Positions 41,441 to 43,691 of a DNA stretch of 43,691 nucleotides are shown piece by piece. Position 1 is the first letter of the stretch; each line of letters begins with the position of its first letter. The translations under genes were made by a program, and so were the position numbers. Source of the stretch: Fusobacteriaceae bacterium (GTDB lineage Bacteria > Fusobacteriota > Fusobacteriia > Fusobacteriales > Fusobacteriaceae); the NCBI GenBank assembly GCA_031272775.1, contig JAISTB010000035.1, forward strand, positions 1-43,691, read 5' to 3'. Under the pieces are notes generated by a model. The model was not told the origin of the DNA. It saw only the letters and a program-made list of their open reading frames with translations, and ran no database searches.

Positions 41441-41488
41441 GGATTTGCTTACAAAATCATTGACATAAAAATCTTATGGAGGGAAAGT

Positions 41489-42184
41489 ATGAGAAAACTT
41501 TTACTGGCAACACTTGTATTGGGCGCGCTCCTTTGCTCCGGCAAGGCCCCGAAAGCGGCCGCGCCTGACCCGAGGGCGGAGGCTCAGGCCGAGGCCGCGG
41601 GGAAAAAGGTCATGGAGAAGAAGCGCGAATCCCTGCTGAGGGAGTATCTGGCGAAAAAGCGCACGGCCGGGGCGGCGGCCTCGGAGACTGTGGTTTCGGA
41701 AGAGGCGGCGGTCGAGCCCCTTGCGGCGGAAGCCGCCCCACAGGAGGCTACGGAAAAGGCCCCCGCGAAAAAGGCGGCCAAGGCCAAGCCCGCCACGAAA
41801 AAAGCCGTTGATACGGCAAAGGCCCAAAAGAAAGTCATGAAGCAAAAGCGCGAGGAGCTCTTCGAGTCCCTGGAGGAAAAAGTCTTCCGCGCGCCAAACA
41901 ACAGCGCGGCAGAACTTGCCGCCGGAGAAAAGGCCTTCGAGACCGGCAAGAAGCGGATGTATTACCTCAACCGGGAGGAGGCCGAAATCAAGGAATATTC
42001 CCAGGACCTCAAGGGCGGTGAGGCCCCCGACAATTATCCGCTCTTGGGCGACCGCTTCGACGAGACCCGCGATGAATTCCTCACGAAAAAAGGGGAGATC
42101 GAGGCCTTAGACAAGGAATACGAGGTATTGCAGAAGTATCTGTCCAAGCTGGAGGCCATGGAAAAGAGGGCGGTGAAGAAGTAA
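41489..42184 (+). CDS. Secreted coiled-coil protein, function unknown
   Basis: A 231-residue protein with a signal peptide (MRKLLLATLVLGALLCSG); no proper lipobox (ALLC). The mature part is rich in Ala, Glu and Lys with a Lys/Ala/Pro tract (about 90-115) and two repeated helical units beginning KKVMEKKRESLLREYL and KKVMKQKREELFESLE, then a coiled-coil-like end (EIEALDKEYEVLQKYLSKLEAMEKRAVKK). Small helical secreted proteins beside autotransporters are known from fusobacteria (FadA family); similarity to FadA itself is not clear. GGAGGG precedes the ATG at 41489. Confidence 0.7.
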   Translation: MRKLLLATLVLGALLCSGKAPKAAAPDPRAEAQAEAAGKKVMEKKRESLLREYLAKKRTAGAAASETVVSEEAAVEPLAAEAAPQEATEKAPAKKAAKAKPATKKAVDTAKAQKKVMKQKREELFESLEEKVFRAPNNSAAELAAGEKAFETGKKRMYYLNREEAEIKEYSQDLKGGEAPDNYPLLGDRFDETRDEFLTKKGEIEALDKEYEVLQKYLSKLEAMEKRAVKK

Positions 42185-42323
42185 GGGGGGGAACCCTTGC
42201 GCAGGGCTCGGGCCAACGCCCTGCGGGCGTGTTGCCCCCCGTCTGGCGGACGATACCGGCCTGCATATTCTTGTATCGGCGTGCACCTTGCCCGGTCCAT
42301 GTACGGGCGTATAACATACGCCC
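42185..42323. repeat. Cluster of three hairpins between the two surface-protein genes
   Basis: A large composite stem: outer GGGGGGGAAC (from 42185) with GTTGCCCCCC (to 42240), one mismatch, and inner GCAGGGC (42201-42207)/GCCCTGC (42218-42224). Next CGATAC/GTATCG around 42250-42278. Last GGGCGTAT (42305-42312), AAC, ATACGCCC (42316-42323), which resembles the REP-like units at 21863. None has a T-run; they may adjust read-through or mRNA stability. Confidence 0.5.
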
Positions 42324-42453
42324 CTCAAATATACAAAAAACTTTACATAGAAAAGAAAAAACAACAACACATCCCGGATGGCGATACGTAAGACGGAAAA
42401 TTTTGGTAGATCCACGGAAATCCGTGACGTCATTAAAAATGGAGGACCAGAAT

Positions 42454-43691
42454 ATGGATACGAATTTGAAACGCAGGATCGAAAAGGTCTTGAAGCAGAA
42501 CCTCAAGCGAAAGGTCGCGTTTTCGCTTGGCCTCGTGGTGTCATACCTGATATCGGGGAATCTGCTTTACGCGGGCGCCGAGGGGTTGAAGGCAAACCTT
42601 GAGGAGCTGAACGCGAATCTTGTCGTGCGTGAAGCCACGTTCGAGACGGATTTGCAGGCGGAAATCGCGCGAATCAAGGCCCTGATGGCGGAAAACCGCC
42701 AGAAGCGAGCCGAGATTTGGTTTGATTATCAGGAATTGATCCGGAAGGGGGATTTTTACTCGAAGCCGATTTACCCCTCGTCGCAGATTTTCTTCACCTA
42801 CGGTTACGAGCACAGCGCCAGGAACAAGAATCGCACGACTTCCGAATGGCAGTCGACCATCGGGGATATTTCGGCGAAGCTTGCGGGGGTGGGGCTTCCC
42901 AAGGGGAAGAATCCTTATCACGCCGGGGAGCTGATTGCGTACGCCAACGGGTCCATGCAGGATGTCGGGAGTCAGGCCGCCCTTGCGTGGGTGTATGGGT
43001 ATAATACGACCGGGACTGCGGGCGGGCAGTTGATGGCCGCTTATGACAAGAACGGGTATAATCCCAATATTACACCTGACAGCTTGAGCGGTACGGCAGC
43101 CGCCAAGTATATGCGGCCGACCTATGTGTACCTCGATACGGCCAAGACCCAGCCGTCGGTTTTGACGCCGCCCGCGGGGGCCGCCGTCGTCTATGATTCC
43201 GTGGGAAACGCCTATCTACAGTTTACGGACGGAAGCGGGGTACTCAGGACCGTTCAGCAGGGGACGAATATCGAGGTCGCGACGGATTCCGCCGGGAAGG
43301 TTATCGTGTCGAACTCGCTCCTTGATCCCAAGATCGGGGGGTCCAATCCTTCGACGTCGTTGATGGCTGAGGCCGAGGCGAAAAACGGGGATGTGGCGCT
43401 CGGGGAAGTTGTGGACGGGCGGGGGGTTTATATTGATGATCCGCCGCATGCGGAGGCGATTGATGTGGGGGCCAATATCAAGCCCTTGAGTCCGACGATT
43501 CCGGATGTGTCGAAAACGGTTACGGTGGATGTGAGTACGCCAGCCAGCATTACGTTGCCGGGGATGCCTTTTACGCCAACCCAGCCCGGATCCGTTACGC
43601 CGCCCAGCAGTCCGGCTGTTTCCGTTACGCCGCCTGACGCGGTGGGGGCAATTACGGTTTCGCCGCCCAGCGGGGTTACGCCGAATATCGG
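42454..43691 (+). CDS. Large surface protein / autotransporter, N-terminal part (runs off the window)
   Basis: An open frame of over 410 codons continuing past the right edge. A basic start (NLKRRIEKVLKQNLKRK) and one hydrophobic segment (VAFSLGLVVSYLISGNLLYAG) form an unusual long signal peptide. Residues about 35-75 are helical; about 75-220 form a globular part with NRTTSEWQSTIGDIS and tyrosine/glycine-rich segments. From about 330 on the chain becomes Pro/Thr/Val/Ser-rich with repeated VTPP and TVSPP motifs, a probable stalk. This order recalls fusobacterial type V autotransporters, whose barrel would lie downstream; the barrel is not visible here. GGAGG precedes the ATG. Confidence 0.7.
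   Translation, partial: MDTNLKRRIEKVLKQNLKRKVAFSLGLVVSYLISGNLLYAGAEGLKANLEELNANLVVREATFETDLQAEIARIKALMAENRQKRAEIWFDYQELIRKGDFYSKPIYPSSQIFFTYGYEHSARNKNRTTSEWQSTIGDISAKLAGVGLPKGKNPYHAGELIAYANGSMQDVGSQAALAWVYGYNTTGTAGGQLMAAYDKNGYNPNITPDSLSGTAAAKYMRPTYVYLDTAKTQPSVLTPPAGAAVVYDSVGNAYLQFTDGSGVLRTVQQGTNIEVATDSAGKVIVSNSLLDPKIGGSNPSTSLMAEAEAKNGDVALGEVVDGRGVYIDDPPHAEAIDVGANIKPLSPTIPDVSKTVTVDVSTPASITLPGMPFTPTQPGSVTPPSSPAVSVTPPDAVGAITVSPPSGVTPNI

Noticed and set aside
1-43691. tRNA genes, CRISPR arrays, complete insertion sequences or phage genes
   Set aside because: Looked for and not found: no tRNA-like cloverleaf with T-arm motif, no regularly spaced repeat-spacer array, no transposase or integrase. 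The short repeats at 1422-1532 have no variable spacers of CRISPR type length and number.

Overview
The window is a continuous piece of bacterial chromosome with mostly housekeeping genes, good Shine-Dalgarno sites and many sigma-70-type promoters with 17-base spacers. The best clue to the host is at the right edge. A partial surface protein there has a short basic N-terminus, one hydrophobic segment, a helical region and then a Pro/Thr/Val-rich stalk, an architecture I associate with fusobacterial type V autotransporters. An upstream coiled-coil secreted protein, a free-standing outer-membrane barrel, the acyl-CoA dehydrogenase/EtfA/rubredoxin fusion and the amino-acid genes (aspA) fit an anaerobic, diderm fermenter of the Fusobacteriota. 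The coding DNA is GC-rich by eye, unlike the AT-rich named Fusobacterium species, so placement in this phylum is an inference.

Layout. 1-1532: an AAA/DUF4143 ATPase whose promoter carries four phased repeats. 1562-5676: tex and a JAMM-like/HflX fusion, convergent on one shared terminator. 5757-11220: a rightward operon of mtnN, folC, a small membrane protein, a double HPr kinase and an nrnA-like phosphoesterase. 11229-15083: sepF, a SEDS protein, asnS and a VUT-family transporter. 15055-19102 (leftward): outer-membrane barrel, Bax-inhibitor-1 protein, FAD dehydrogenase, and a relB/MazF-like pair. 19138-23253: a Crp/Fnr regulator divergent from the dehydrogenase-EtfA-rubredoxin fusion, followed by a flavodiiron protein. 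23307-24220: an AbiE-type locus with an eroded toxin. 24225-28101: a leftward sugar ABC transporter operon. 28144-31352: coaBC, then glnK-amtB. 31364-32791: aspA. 33072-33600: a probable non-coding RNA of about 490 nt. 33703-36511: a membrane-anchored MORN-repeat protein and a convergent unknown gene. 36701-38650: a small hydrophobic peptide gene and an orphan peptide-binding lipoprotein/periplasmic protein. 38681-40534: a Gfo/Idh oxidoreductase and a HigB-like toxin/antitoxin pair. 40535-41488: a long AT-rich non-coding stretch. 41489-43691: the secreted coiled-coil protein and the autotransporter.

Working together. The fusion protein and the flavodiiron protein form a plausible electron wire from acyl-CoA to oxygen, next to a Crp/Fnr regulator with a palindromic operator over its own -35. 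The double HPr kinase suggests a modified carbon-control switch. SepF, the SEDS protein and Tex/HflX/AsnS are core growth functions. The strongest leads for new biology are the double HPr kinase with an internal ribosome site, the structured RNA at 33107-33598 with twin ACCAGCCA loops, the phased repeats at the ATPase promoter, and the small hydrophobic peptide gene at 36768.
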